The translations under genes and the position numbers were made by a program. Shown in pieces: positions 1 through 8,938 of a stretch of DNA of 64,000 nucleotides. Origin of the DNA: Roseburia sp. (GTDB lineage: Bacteria; Bacteroidota; Bacteroidia; Bacteroidales; Bacteroidaceae); assembly GCA_023665185.1 (NCBI GenBank), contig JAMPEL010000001.1, positions 55,166-119,165 of the forward strand, in the 5' to 3' direction. The notes beneath the pieces were generated by a model. The model did not search any database, had not been told where the DNA came from, and saw nothing but the letters and a program-made list of their open reading frames with translations. Every line of letters starts with the position of its first letter. The first letter of the stretch is position 1.

Positions 1-526
1 CTGACAATTGTCAGTTTTTACCCCATATTTTGATAGTTTTCGGGTGGTGAGGGGAAGAAAAAACAGAGAAAAACGAAAGGAGAAAAACATTATAAGGACG
101 TTTTTCTGGCGGGAAAAGAGACCGCAAGAGAATGCGGTAGTACTTATTTTAGCATTTAGTGCGGTGGAGAGGAAAAACAAGTGGAGAGGAAACAAATTTC
201 TTGCACATAAGATTCTCAAAAACTCAGTGTGGTTTTTGTAAACCATAGTGTAGTTTTTATAAACCTCATTGCGGTTTTGAGATTTTAGTTGGGTTGAAGT
301 TATTTTAGACAGTCGTTCTGTCGTGTTTGCAGAACCTCCGAACTGTTTCTTGTGGATTGCAGGCATTCCTTATATTCTATGACTGTATCTAACGGGATTT
401 TATTATCCCGAACTTATGTATTAAGATGTTTTCTGGCGGGAAAGGCTGTGAGAGCAGAATGCGTGAGAAGAGCAAGCAAGAATGTGATACATTTGTGAGA
501 AAAGCATAAAAAAGCAATGTCGTTTT
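1..526. other. Intergenic region before rsfS, no convincing gene
   Basis: I find no gene here. A 77-codon open frame (8-241) has a skewed Lys/Arg/Phe composition, no recognisable domain and no promoter or ribosome site, so it is not called. The first 14 bases are a perfect palindrome (ctgacaa/ttgtcag), possibly the tail of a hairpin from the gene to the left. Bases 211-423 hold copy A of the dispersed repeat R2. The rsfS promoter follows immediately. Confidence 0.6.
211..423 (+). repeat. Dispersed intergenic repeat R2, copy A
   Basis: Degenerate intergenic repeat shared with copies near 10.5, 20.8, 27.0 and 30.4 kb. It starts with short imperfect units of the form caaaaccgcactgcggtttt, continues with a block around tagacagtcgttctgtcg and tgcagaacc, and ends with tctaacgggattttattat, which is also found at the end of copy C. 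It has no coding potential. Its role is unknown; a transcribed leader, a remnant mobile element or a structured RNA are all possible. Confidence 0.6.
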
Positions 527-555
527 TTTGTTGTGACGAAAAAGCTGTATCTTTG
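527..555 (+). promoter_or_regulatory. Bacteroidota-type promoter for rsfS-ftsH-cdsA
   Basis: A TATCTTTG -7 box (548-555) matches the Bacteroidota consensus TAnnTTTG. A TTTG at 527-530 is a possible -33 box, with spacing of 17, a little short of the usual 19-21. It lies 23 bases before the rsfS start codon. Confidence 0.6.
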
Positions 556-578
556 CGCAAAATATACAAAAAAGAGAT

Positions 579-938
579 ATGGACGAGAACAAAATATTAG
601 TAAAGAGCATTATTGAAGGTATTCAAGAGAAAAAAGGAAAGAATATCCGTGTGGCAGATTTGACAGGTATTGAAGATACTATCTGCAAGTATATGGTTAT
701 CTGCGAGGGCAATTCGCCAAGTCAGGTTTCTGCCATATATAATTCTATCAGACAGACCGGTATTGACAACATGAGGGTAAAACCGATTGCTGTGGACGGT
801 TTGCAGAATTATTTCTGGGTAGCTATGGACTATGTGGATGTCATAGTGCATATTTTCCTTCCGGACATGCGTGAGTTTTATGACATCGACCATTTGTGGG
901 AAGATGCGGAAATGACGGATGTTCCGAACATCGATTAA
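579..938 (+). CDS. rsfS: Ribosomal silencing factor RsfS (Iojap/DUF143)
   Basis: This 119-residue protein matches the RsfS/Iojap family along its whole length. The family binds ribosomal protein L14 (uL14) and blocks joining of the 30S and 50S subunits when nutrients are short. Visible family features are the AD(L)TGIEDTICKYMVICEGNSP block near residues 25-45, the QV repeat, and the conserved VDVIVHIF strand followed by REFYDIDHLWEDAE at the C-terminus. The start ATG sits 23 bases after a TATCTTTG promoter box, with no strong Shine-Dalgarno site, as is usual in this phylum. ftsH follows after 18 bases, so the two are almost certainly co-transcribed, an order common in Bacteroidota. Confidence 0.95.
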   Translation: MDENKILVKSIIEGIQEKKGKNIRVADLTGIEDTICKYMVICEGNSPSQVSAIYNSIRQTGIDNMRVKPIAVDGLQNYFWVAMDYVDVIVHIFLPDMREFYDIDHLWEDAEMTDVPNID

Positions 939-956
939 TGCTTTTAGACAGTTTGT

Positions 957-3050
957 ATGAACGAAAACACTGAAAATCAGAAAAACAAACAGCCGAGATT
1001 CAATTTCAACTGGTTGTACGTTATGCTCATTGTCGGACTTCTGTTCATGATTTTTACAAGGCATGACGGTAAGTCGACAAAGACAATTGACTATTCCACT
1101 TTCAAGGAATATGTAAATAAAGGATATGCCAATAATATTGTCATAAACAAGGATGACTTGATTCTTGAGATGTTTATAGACAGCCGCTACGACCGTGTGG
1201 TTTTTGGAAACGGAAATAAAAGCGGCAACAACAGGGCAGTCAAGGTTGAATTTGGCTCAATTGAGAAAGTTGAGGAATTTCTTGAAGAGCAAAAAAACGA
1301 GGGGTATTTCTCCGGTAAGGTAGAGTATGAGACACAGGACGATTTGTTCATCAATATTATTTGGCAGATTGCCCCGTTACTAATCATTGTATTCGTCTGG
1401 ATTCTCATCATGCGCCGCATGGGAGGAGGTATGATGAATGGTGGCATATTCAATGTGGGCAAATCGAAAGCGCAACTTTTTGACAAAGGTGCCAAGAATG
1501 CTAAACGAATCACATTCAAGGATGTGGCAGGACAGCAAGGTGCGAAACAGGAAGTGCAGGAAATTGTGGATTTCTTGAAGCGACCGGATAAATATACGAC
1601 TCTGGGAGGCAAAATTCCTAAGGGAGCATTGCTTGTCGGACCTCCGGGTACGGGAAAAACATTATTGGCAAAGGCTGTGGCAGGAGAAGCTGATGTTCCG
1701 TTTTTCTCTCTCTCAGGCTCGGACTTCATGGAAATGTTTGTTGGAGTAGGAGCATCGCGTGTGCGCGATTTGTTTGCACAAGCCAAAGCAAAAGCACCAT
1801 GTATCATTTTCATTGACGAGATTGACGCAATAGGTCGTGCAAGAAGCAAGTCGACGAATATGGGAGGCAACGATGAGCGCGAGAATACGCTCAACCAATT
1901 GCTTACGGAAATGGACGGTTTCGGAACAAACAGTGGTATAATAATATTGGCTGCCACAAACCGTGCTGATATATTGGATAAGGCTTTGTTGCGTGCAGGA
2001 CGTTTCGACCGACAGATACATGTTGATTTGCCGGATTTGAACGAGCGCAAGGAAATATTCAATGTGCATTTGCGTCCGGTGAAGATTGACGAAAGTGTGG
2101 ATGTGGATTTGCTTGCGCGTCAGACACCAGGCTTTTCGGGAGCCGATATAGCCAATGTCTGTAATGAGGCTGCGCTTATTGCGGCGCGTCATAACAGCGA
2201 ATGGGTGACAAAACAGTATTTTTTGGATGCTGTGGACCGTATTATTGGTGGTTTAGAAAAGAAAACAAAACTGCTTACTGCCAGTGAGAAACGTGCGATA
2301 GCCATACATGAGGCTGGGCATGCTACAATTTCTTGGTTCTTGGAATATGCGAACCCGTTAGTGAAAGTGACAATAGTGCCACGTGGACGCGCGCTTGGTG
2401 CTGCATGGTATATGCCGGAAGAACGTCAGATAACCACGAAGGAAGAGATGCTTGACGAGATTTGCGCTACGCTTGGAGGTCGTGCGGCAGAGGAAATATG
2501 TATAGGGCGCATATCGACTGGAGCGATGAATGATTTGGAAACAGTCACCAAGCGTGCCTATGGTATGATTGCCTATGCAGGAATGGGCGAAAGTTTGCCG
2601 AATCTGTGCTATTACAATAATGATGAGTATTCTTTTAGCAAGCCGTACAGCGAGCATACAGCCCAGCTTATCGATGAGGAAGTCAAGAAGTTGATAACTG
2701 TGGAATATGAGCGTGCGAAGAAAATACTGTTGGAACATAAGGAGGGACATGCACAACTTGCTCAAATCCTAATAGACCGTGAAGTAATATTCGCAGAGGA
2801 TGTGGAGCGTATATTCGGCAAGCGTCCGTGGGTATCCCGTACAGAAGAGATTCTGGCAAGTACTTCTGAGGCTTCGGAATCATCAGACAGTGGCAGCGAC
2901 TCTGCGGTGAACTATGTCGATGAGAATGCAGACATTATACGTCAGAAAGCTGTGGGTGCTATTCTTGAAAAAGCAAAGAGAAGAGAGACTGAACAGCAGG
3001 GCGGGAATGGCTCACAGAATACGGAGATGGACAAAAAAGAACAGGCTTGA
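957..3050 (+). CDS. ftsH: ATP-dependent zinc metalloprotease FtsH
   Basis: This 697-residue protein is a membrane-bound AAA+ protease that degrades misassembled membrane proteins and regulatory proteins. Residues 17-34 and about 132-152 are the two membrane segments, flanking a small periplasmic domain. The AAA+ module has Walker A GPPGTGKT at residues 228-235, Walker B IIFIDEIDAIG, and a second region of homology ending in RAGRFDR. The zinc-binding HEAGH motif is at residues 451-455, in the M41 peptidase domain. The C-terminal tail is Ser- and Gln-rich and poorly conserved. It lies between rsfS and cdsA. Length and motifs are normal, and I see no defect. Confidence 0.97.
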   Translation: MNENTENQKNKQPRFNFNWLYVMLIVGLLFMIFTRHDGKSTKTIDYSTFKEYVNKGYANNIVINKDDLILEMFIDSRYDRVVFGNGNKSGNNRAVKVEFGSIEKVEEFLEEQKNEGYFSGKVEYETQDDLFINIIWQIAPLLIIVFVWILIMRRMGGGMMNGGIFNVGKSKAQLFDKGAKNAKRITFKDVAGQQGAKQEVQEIVDFLKRPDKYTTLGGKIPKGALLVGPPGTGKTLLAKAVAGEADVPFFSLSGSDFMEMFVGVGASRVRDLFAQAKAKAPCIIFIDEIDAIGRARSKSTNMGGNDERENTLNQLLTEMDGFGTNSGIIILAATNRADILDKALLRAGRFDRQIHVDLPDLNERKEIFNVHLRPVKIDESVDVDLLARQTPGFSGADIANVCNEAALIAARHNSEWVTKQYFLDAVDRIIGGLEKKTKLLTASEKRAIAIHEAGHATISWFLEYANPLVKVTIVPRGRALGAAWYMPEERQITTKEEMLDEICATLGGRAAEEICIGRISTGAMNDLETVTKRAYGMIAYAGMGESLPNLCYYNNDEYSFSKPYSEHTAQLIDEEVKKLITVEYERAKKILLEHKEGHAQLAQILIDREVIFAEDVERIFGKRPWVSRTEEILASTSEASESSDSGSDSAVNYVDENADIIRQKAVGAILEKAKRRETEQQGGNGSQNTEMDKKEQA

Positions 3051-3199
3051 AATAGGAACGGGGTGCATAAGTTATGGGACTGGCAATGGACCTGAACTTA
3101 TGCCCTCTTTATATAGAGCTTTTGTAATTCTGATAGGTTGAAACTGTAAAAGAATAAAGCTGTAGTGTACGGCACAAGAATATTTTGGAGAGTGTGGCT

Positions 3200-4114
3200 A
3201 TGAAAAGAAATCTAATACTACGCAGTATTACCGGTGTTTTGTTTGTTTTGGTGGTAGTGGGATGTGTGCTATATGGTGTGCAGACCTATTCCCTGTTGTT
3301 TGCGGTGATAACAGCAATGACGACATGGGAATTTTGCACTATTGTCAATAAGAATTTGCAGATGCAGATAAATCGTTTCATCACAACGGTGTCGGCTGTA
3401 TATCTGTACTTTGCTGTGATGGGATTTAATCTGAATATTGCCGGTTCGGAAATATTTATACCTTATCTGATATCAATCATATATCTGTTTGTGTCGGAAC
3501 TATATTTTGACAGGAAGAACTCGATATTCAACTGGGCATTCACCATGATGTCCCAGCTTTATATCGCATTGCCTTTGTCTATGCTGCATGTAATGTCCTT
3601 TTTTGCTGTGCCGGGAATGGTAGGACAGCCGCAAGTGGTGTATAGTCCGATATTAGTGTTGTCTGTGTTCATTTTTCTTTGGTCAAGTGATTCGGGCGCA
3701 TATTGTTTTGGCAGTATGTTTGGCAGGCGCAGGCTGTTTCCGCGCATATCCCCAAAGAAATCATGGGAAGGCTCGATAGGCGGTGCAATAGTGGCAATAC
3801 TTGTTTCTCAGATAGTGGCATCATACAGTATGGATATGAATAGTAGTGATGAACTGCTCAATAGATTGGCATGGGGCGGACTGTCTTTGGTGGTCGTGGT
3901 CTTCGGTACGTGGGGAGACCTTGTGGAATCGTTGTTGAAACGTAAGCTCTTGATAAAGGATTCTGGAAACATATTGCCCGGACATGGAGGGATGCTTGAC
4001 CGCTTCGACAGTTCTTTGTTGGCTATTCCTGCGTCTGTAGTATATATTTACACCGTAAATAGTGGTGTGTTCCAGAATATGTGTGAGAAAATATTCCAGT
4101 TGATGGGCAAATAG
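3200..4114 (+). CDS. cdsA: Phosphatidate cytidylyltransferase CdsA
   Basis: This 304-residue multi-pass membrane enzyme makes CDP-diacylglycerol from phosphatidate and CTP, the branch point of phospholipid synthesis. About eight hydrophobic segments are visible. The CdsA signature is present near the C-terminus: GTWGDLVESLLKR, then KDSGNILPGHGGMLDRFDS at about residues 253-271, with the conserved Asp residues. The ATG at 3200 is preferred because a GGAG lies nine bases before it; an in-frame TTG at 3185 would add five residues and lacks support. It follows ftsH after 149 bases and is probably in the same transcript. Confidence 0.95.
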   Translation: MKRNLILRSITGVLFVLVVVGCVLYGVQTYSLLFAVITAMTTWEFCTIVNKNLQMQINRFITTVSAVYLYFAVMGFNLNIAGSEIFIPYLISIIYLFVSELYFDRKNSIFNWAFTMMSQLYIALPLSMLHVMSFFAVPGMVGQPQVVYSPILVLSVFIFLWSSDSGAYCFGSMFGRRRLFPRISPKKSWEGSIGGAIVAILVSQIVASYSMDMNSSDELLNRLAWGGLSLVVVVFGTWGDLVESLLKRKLLIKDSGNILPGHGGMLDRFDSSLLAIPASVVYIYTVNSGVFQNMCEKIFQLMGK

Positions 4115-4299
4115 GAGAGACAAACTGCGTGCATAGAATAAGAAACTGATTTTTTTCATGCCGGAAACGATACAATTTTTCTTGAAAAATATGAAAAATC
4201 AATTTTAATTCCTAAGTTTGCGGTGCAAACATTGCACAAATGCCTATGGGTATTATTCATGTTTAATTGAAGATTAACAAAAACAAAAATAGTATAGTG

Positions 4300-6186
4300 A
4301 TGACGGACATTCAGAATGCCAATGAAGAGGTTCAGAATGAACCATTGGCAGAAGACTTAAAGGTGGCTGAACCTGTGGTGGAAGTTGCAGCGGAAAATGA
4401 GACATCTGTGGGAAACGAAGCGGATGGAGATGCAATGGAAGAGGTTGTGGCTGATACGGAAGAAAGTAAGAAAACTTTTTCGCCTTTGCAGACAAAGGAG
4501 GATATTATTGAACGTCTGAAGCAACTGGTAGAAGAGGATGAGGAAATTTCAAGACAGGAACTTGATTCTCTTAAAAGCAATTTCTATCGTCTGCTCAAGC
4601 AAGAGGGTGAATTGGAATATAAGACATATATAGAAAACGGTGGAGAACCGGACAATTATATGCCTGCTCCTAATGTGGATGAGGCGGCATTCAAAGAGCA
4701 GATGGCTGTGATAAGAGAGAAACGTGCGGCTATTGCATTGGAGCAGGAACGTCAAAAGGAGGAAAACTATCAGAAGAAAGTGGCTATAATTGAACAAATT
4801 AAGCAACTTTTGGCAAACCCAGATGAAGTCAATCGTGCATATAATGATTTCAAGGCTTTACAGCAGGAGTGGAATGAAATAAAGAATGTTCCGGCTGACA
4901 AGGCTACGGACTTGTGGAAAACATACCAGTTGAATGTAGAGCAGTTCTATGATACTTTGAAACTGAACAATGAATTGCGTGCTTATGATTTCAAGAAGAA
5001 TTTGGAGCTGAAGACGGAGATATGCGAGAAGGCTGAGAAACTGGCTGATGAGGTGGATGTAATTTCTGCATTCCGACAGCTTCAGCAACTGCATCAGGAT
5101 TTTAGGGAAATAGGACCTGTATCGAATGAGTTGCGTGAAGAAATATGGACACGTTTCAAGACTGCGTCTACAGTTGTAAACAAACGTCATCAAGACTATT
5201 TCGAGAAGCGTAAGGAACAGGAACAGGAAAATCTTGATCAGAAGACAGCAATTTGTGAGATTGTGGAAGGAATGGACCTTACTAATCTTAAAACATTTGC
5301 AGACTGGAATGCTGTGTCTGAGCAGATTACGGCTCTTCAGGCAAAATGGAAGACTATTGGTTTTGCTCCACAGAAGATGAATGTGAAGATATTCGAGCGT
5401 TTCCGCGCCGCTTGTGATGCTTTCTTCCAGCAGAAGTCTGAATTTTTCAAATCTGTACGTGACAGTTTGAACAATAACCTGCGTTTGAAGCGTGAGTTGT
5501 GTGAGAAAGCAGAGTCTTTGATGAACAGTACAGATTGGAAAGAGACAACAGACACATTGGTTGCGCTTCAGAAACAGTGGAAAGAAATCGGTACAGTTCC
5601 AAAGAAATATAGTGATACAATATGGCAGAGATTCAATCTCGCATGTGACACTTTCTTTGCGGCTAAAAAGGAGGCTAATTCGTCTCAGCATAATGAGCAG
5701 GCGGAGAATATGGCAAAGAAAAAAGCCATTATCGACCGTTTGGCTGCTATCAATCCGGAAGAGGAAGAAGGGGATTATCGTAGCAAACTTCGTGAGTCAC
5801 AGGATGAGTGGAACTCTATAGGTCATGTTCCATTTAAGGAGAAAGACAAATTGTATAAACTGTTCCGTGAGCAAATGGATCGTCTTTATGGAGCATTGAA
5901 TGAGAATGCTTCACGTAAGCGTATCAACCGCTTTAAAAATGAAGTCAATGATGGTGATGGAAGGGTGCGTGAGCGTCTTCTTAGGCAGCTTGAGATATTG
6001 AAGAATGAAATTAAGACTTACGAGAACAATCTCGGATTCCTGACTCTTTCTTCCAAATCTAAGAAATCCGGTAACAGCCTTGTAGAGGAGTTGAACAGGA
6101 AAATGGACAAGTTGAAGGCTGATATGAATGAGGTGAAGGAAAAAATTGCGGCTCTTGATGAGAAAAAGAAAGAGGATGCAGAATAA
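4300..6186 (+). CDS. DUF349 repeat protein
   Basis: This 628-residue acidic, helical protein carries at least five DUF349 repeats, recognised by the recurring pattern W..IG.VP......W..F...CD.FF (for example KWKTIGFAPQK, QWKEIGTVPKK and EWNSIGHVPFK). The N-terminal 75 residues are Glu/Val-rich and low-complexity; the C-terminal 80 form a probable coiled coil. There is no signal peptide, so it is likely cytoplasmic. Its function is not known to me. The ATG at 4300 is preferred over a TTG at 4267 because the upstream codons are AT-rich and unlike the family. It is followed by a strong bidirectional terminator shared with thyA. Confidence 0.85.
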   Translation: MTDIQNANEEVQNEPLAEDLKVAEPVVEVAAENETSVGNEADGDAMEEVVADTEESKKTFSPLQTKEDIIERLKQLVEEDEEISRQELDSLKSNFYRLLKQEGELEYKTYIENGGEPDNYMPAPNVDEAAFKEQMAVIREKRAAIALEQERQKEENYQKKVAIIEQIKQLLANPDEVNRAYNDFKALQQEWNEIKNVPADKATDLWKTYQLNVEQFYDTLKLNNELRAYDFKKNLELKTEICEKAEKLADEVDVISAFRQLQQLHQDFREIGPVSNELREEIWTRFKTASTVVNKRHQDYFEKRKEQEQENLDQKTAICEIVEGMDLTNLKTFADWNAVSEQITALQAKWKTIGFAPQKMNVKIFERFRAACDAFFQQKSEFFKSVRDSLNNNLRLKRELCEKAESLMNSTDWKETTDTLVALQKQWKEIGTVPKKYSDTIWQRFNLACDTFFAAKKEANSSQHNEQAENMAKKKAIIDRLAAINPEEEEGDYRSKLRESQDEWNSIGHVPFKEKDKLYKLFREQMDRLYGALNENASRKRINRFKNEVNDGDGRVRERLLRQLEILKNEIKTYENNLGFLTLSSKSKKSGNSLVEELNRKMDKLKADMNEVKEKIAALDEKKKEDAE

Positions 6187-6207
6187 GCGTTCATGAAATA
6201 TCATTAG

Positions 6208-6253
6208 AACGAGAAAGAGGAGTGCCGGATGAAGTGCATTCCTCTTTCTCGTT
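6208..6253. terminator. Bidirectional terminator between the DUF349 gene and thyA
   Basis: A perfect 14-bp stem (aacgagaaagagga 6208-6221 with tcctctttctcgtt 6240-6253) closes an 18-base loop, in the gap between two convergent genes. Only short A/T-rich stretches flank the stem. Confidence 0.85.
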
Positions 6254-6270
6254 TATACTTTCAATATTGG

Positions 6271-7065
6271 CTATACTGATACGACTCCTTTTATGTGTGG
6301 CCAAGGATTGTAGTCTTCAAGTATAAAATCTTCATACTTGAAACTGAAAATATTTTTTACATTCGGATTGATGGTCATTTGGGGTAGAGGGCGAGGCTCT
6401 CTTGTCAGCTGTAGTTTTACTTGTTCTATATGGTTTGTATATATGTGTGTGTCAGCTGTCGTATATACAAAGTCTCCGGGCTTTAGTCCTGTCACTTGTG
6501 CTACCATCATCAGCAGGAGCGAATAAGAGGCGATATTGAAAGGCACTCCTAAGAATGTGTCTGCGCTTCTTTGGTATAGTTGCAGGCTTAGCTTCCCATT
6601 GGCGACATAGAACTGGAATAATATATGGCAAGGAGGAAGGTTCATATTCCCGAGGTCTGCCACGTTCCATGCGCTGACAATTAGCCGTCGTGAGTCCGGA
6701 GTGTTTTTTATATCCTCAATTACACGTTGTATTTGGTCAATGTGCTGACCATTGTAATCAGGCCATGAACGCCACTGATAGCCGTAAATGTGTCCAAGAT
6801 TGCCTTCTTCGTCAGCCCATTCATTCCATATTCTTACACCATTGTCTTGCAGATATTTCACATTAGTATCTCCGTTGAGAAACCATAGAAGTTCATGGAT
6901 AATTGATTTCAGATGTAGCTTTTTTGTAGTGAGCAGAGGAAAACCTTCCTCAAGATTAAAGCGCATCTGATGTCCGAAAACACTAATTGTACCAGTTCCT
7001 GTACGGTCGCTTTTTTCTGTACCATCATTTAAGATATGGCTTAATAAATCCAGATATTGTTTCAT
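6271..7065 (-). CDS. thyA: Thymidylate synthase ThyA
   Basis: This 264-residue enzyme converts dUMP to dTMP using methylene-tetrahydrofolate. The length equals that of the E. coli enzyme. The catalytic cysteine is Cys146 in [12 protein letters not shown], and the dUMP-binding [17 protein letters not shown] block follows. The C-terminal Val expected for ThyA is present (GVVSV). It is a single-gene unit on the minus strand, converging with the DUF349 gene. A TACATTTG box lies just upstream on the minus strand. Its usual partner, folA, is not adjacent but lies 11 kb away behind a symporter gene. Confidence 0.97.
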   Translation of the reverse strand: MKQYLDLLSHILNDGTEKSDRTGTGTISVFGHQMRFNLEEGFPLLTTKKLHLKSIIHELLWFLNGDTNVKYLQDNGVRIWNEWADEEGNLGHIYGYQWRSWPDYNGQHIDQIQRVIEDIKNTPDSRRLIVSAWNVADLGNMNLPPCHILFQFYVANGKLSLQLYQRSADTFLGVPFNIASYSLLLMMVAQVTGLKPGDFVYTTADTHIYTNHIEQVKLQLTREPRPLPQMTINPNVKNIFSFKYEDFILEDYNPWPHIKGVVSV

Positions 7066-7199
7066 GATAGAGTGATTCTATGATTCTTTATATCATGCAA
7101 ATGTAAGAAAAATAAGTCAAACATTCTTCTATATATACTTATCATCTCGGATTTTTGGTATAACTTTGTTTGGTGTATTTATAAAAGTTGAAAGGATAT

Positions 7200-7718
7200 A
7201 TGACAAGGATAGGGTTGTTGTCGGATACTCATTCGTATTGGGACAATAGATATGAGAAATATTTTTCGGAATGTGACGAGATCTGGCATGCCGGAGATAT
7301 AGGTTCTACGGAAATCGCAGACCGGCTTGCGGAGTTGAAACCATTGCGTGCTGTGTACGGTAACTGCGATGGTGGTGATTTGCGTTATCGCTTTTCGGAA
7401 AAATATCGGTTCAAGTGTGAGGATGTGGATGTACTGATGAAGCATATAGGGGGGTACCCCGGACGGTATGATCCTTCTGTACGAGCCACATTGTTTGCCC
7501 GTCCTCCAAAGCTTTTCATAAGTGGGCACTCACATATATTGAAAGTGCTGTATGATAAGACACTGGGATGTCTGCATATCAATCCGGGAGCTGCCGGGCA
7601 GCAGGGATTCCATAAAGTTCGTACTTTGGTCAGGTTTAGTATAGATGGGTGTGAGATAAAAGACCTTGAAGTAATAGAACTGGGAGAGGCTTTGAAACCG
7701 GCAATGTATTTGGGGTAA
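7200..7718 (+). CDS. YfcE/MJ0936-type metallophosphoesterase
   Basis: This 172-residue calcineurin-like phosphoesterase is probably a phosphodiesterase of the YfcE/MJ0936 group. The di-metal site motifs are all visible: LLSDTHSYWD near the N-terminus, HAGDIGS, YGNCDGGD and GHSHILK. The physiological substrate is unknown. An in-frame TTG at 7188 is possible, but the ATG at 7200 has aaagga a few bases before it and is preferred. A TAACTTTG promoter box lies at 7161-7168. The stop codon is one base before the dinB start, so the two genes are translationally linked. Confidence 0.9.
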   Translation: MTRIGLLSDTHSYWDNRYEKYFSECDEIWHAGDIGSTEIADRLAELKPLRAVYGNCDGGDLRYRFSEKYRFKCEDVDVLMKHIGGYPGRYDPSVRATLFARPPKLFISGHSHILKVLYDKTLGCLHINPGAAGQQGFHKVRTLVRFSIDGCEIKDLEVIELGEALKPAMYLG

Positions 7719-7719
7719 G

Positions 7720-8802
7720 ATGACTGGACGTAAGATAATACATATAGATATGGATGCTTTCTTTGCCTCGGTTGAGCAAAGAGACAGACCGGAACTCCGG
7801 GGGAAGGCTATTGCTGTCGGGGGTGGTGGCGAACGTTCTGTAGTTGCAACGGCAAGTTATGAAGCCAGACAGTATGGAATTCATTCGGCTATGTCTATGG
7901 TAAAAGCAAAGGAGTTGTGCCCTCAACTGATTGTGGTAGAACCAAGAAAAGAACGGTATGAGGAAGTGTCTATGCAAATTCATAAGATTTTCAGCCAATG
8001 TACGGATTTGATAGAACCGCTGTCTGTTGATGAGGCTTTTCTTGATGTTACGGAGAACAAGCTTGGAATAGAAAATCCGGTAGATATTGCTTTATATATA
8101 AAAAGAGAAATCTTCAGAATGCTAAGTCTTACAGCCTCTGCCGGGGTGTCATATAATAAGTTGCTGGCTAAAATTGCGTCAGACTATAATAAACCAGATG
8201 GATTGTTTGTGATAACTCCTGAACAAACCGAGATGTTCATATCCAAACTTTCTGTTGAAAAGATATGGGGTGTTGGTCAGGTGACAGCAAAACGTATGCA
8301 CCAGCTGGGGATTTATAGCGGAATGCAACTGCGTGATTGTTCTTTGAGTATGCTGACACGTGAGTTTGGAAAACAAGGCAGGATGTATTATGATTTTGTG
8401 CGTGGGATAGACAATCGTCCGGTGAGCGTCAATAGAATCAGGAAATCAGTTGGGTGTGAGCGTACTTTTGAGAAGGATATAAGCAGGCAATCTGCTGTTA
8501 TCATAGAATTGTATCATCTGACTCAAGAACTTGTGGAACGCATTAAAGAACAGAGGTTTCGGGGATGTACGCTTACACTGAAAGTGAAGTTCAATGACTT
8601 TAAACAGATGACCCGTAGCATTACTAAAGACAAAGATTTTGTCACTCTTGAGGATATTCTTCCGGAAGCTAAAACCTTAATCCTTAATGTGGAATATAGT
8701 TCTCATCCTATACGTCTTTTGGGATTGACGGTATCCGGGCATAAAGAACATGTTCGGCAAAAAGGAATGTGGAGGCAATTGATGATAGAGTTCCCAAAGT
8801 AA
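7720..8802 (+). CDS. dinB: DNA polymerase IV (Y-family)
   Basis: This 360-residue Y-family translesion polymerase has the expected catalytic carboxylates: Asp10 in IHIDMDAFFASVEQ, and Asp104-Glu105 in SVDEAFLDVT. The finger region (VVATASYEARQYGI), the helix-hairpin-helix thumb (GVGQVTAKRMHQLGI) and a little-finger domain ending in LLGLTVSG are present. It lacks an obvious C-terminal beta-clamp tail of the QLxLF kind; the end reads QLMIEFPK. It is translated immediately after the phosphoesterase gene. Confidence 0.95.
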   Translation: MTGRKIIHIDMDAFFASVEQRDRPELRGKAIAVGGGGERSVVATASYEARQYGIHSAMSMVKAKELCPQLIVVEPRKERYEEVSMQIHKIFSQCTDLIEPLSVDEAFLDVTENKLGIENPVDIALYIKREIFRMLSLTASAGVSYNKLLAKIASDYNKPDGLFVITPEQTEMFISKLSVEKIWGVGQVTAKRMHQLGIYSGMQLRDCSLSMLTREFGKQGRMYYDFVRGIDNRPVSVNRIRKSVGCERTFEKDISRQSAVIIELYHLTQELVERIKEQRFRGCTLTLKVKFNDFKQMTRSITKDKDFVTLEDILPEAKTLILNVEYSSHPIRLLGLTVSGHKEHVRQKGMWRQLMIEFPK

Positions 8803-8883
8803 GGTATAAGAATTGTGTTCAATGTCTTTTTGTTCACATAATGCAAACAATAGATTGACAAAAGTCTTTTCTTTGGGTACTAC

Positions 8884-8915
8884 TTTGATTAAATACATAA
8901 AAATCACTATCTTTG
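8884..8915 (+). promoter_or_regulatory. Promoter of rfbB
   Basis: TTTG at 8884-8887 and TATCTTTG at 8908-8915, spaced by 20 bases, match the Bacteroidota housekeeping promoter closely. The start codon lies 23 bases downstream. Confidence 0.85.
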
Positions 8916-8938
8916 CACCATTATTTTAATGTATGTAT

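Noticed and set aside
8-241. 77-codon frame at the left edge
   Set aside because: Lys/Arg/Phe-rich, no domain, no promoter, partly inside repeat R2; not supported as a gene.
1187-2062. 291-codon frame on the minus strand inside ftsH
   Set aside because: Antisense to a well-supported FtsH with intact motifs; composition (Ser/Pro-rich) is typical of a shadow frame.
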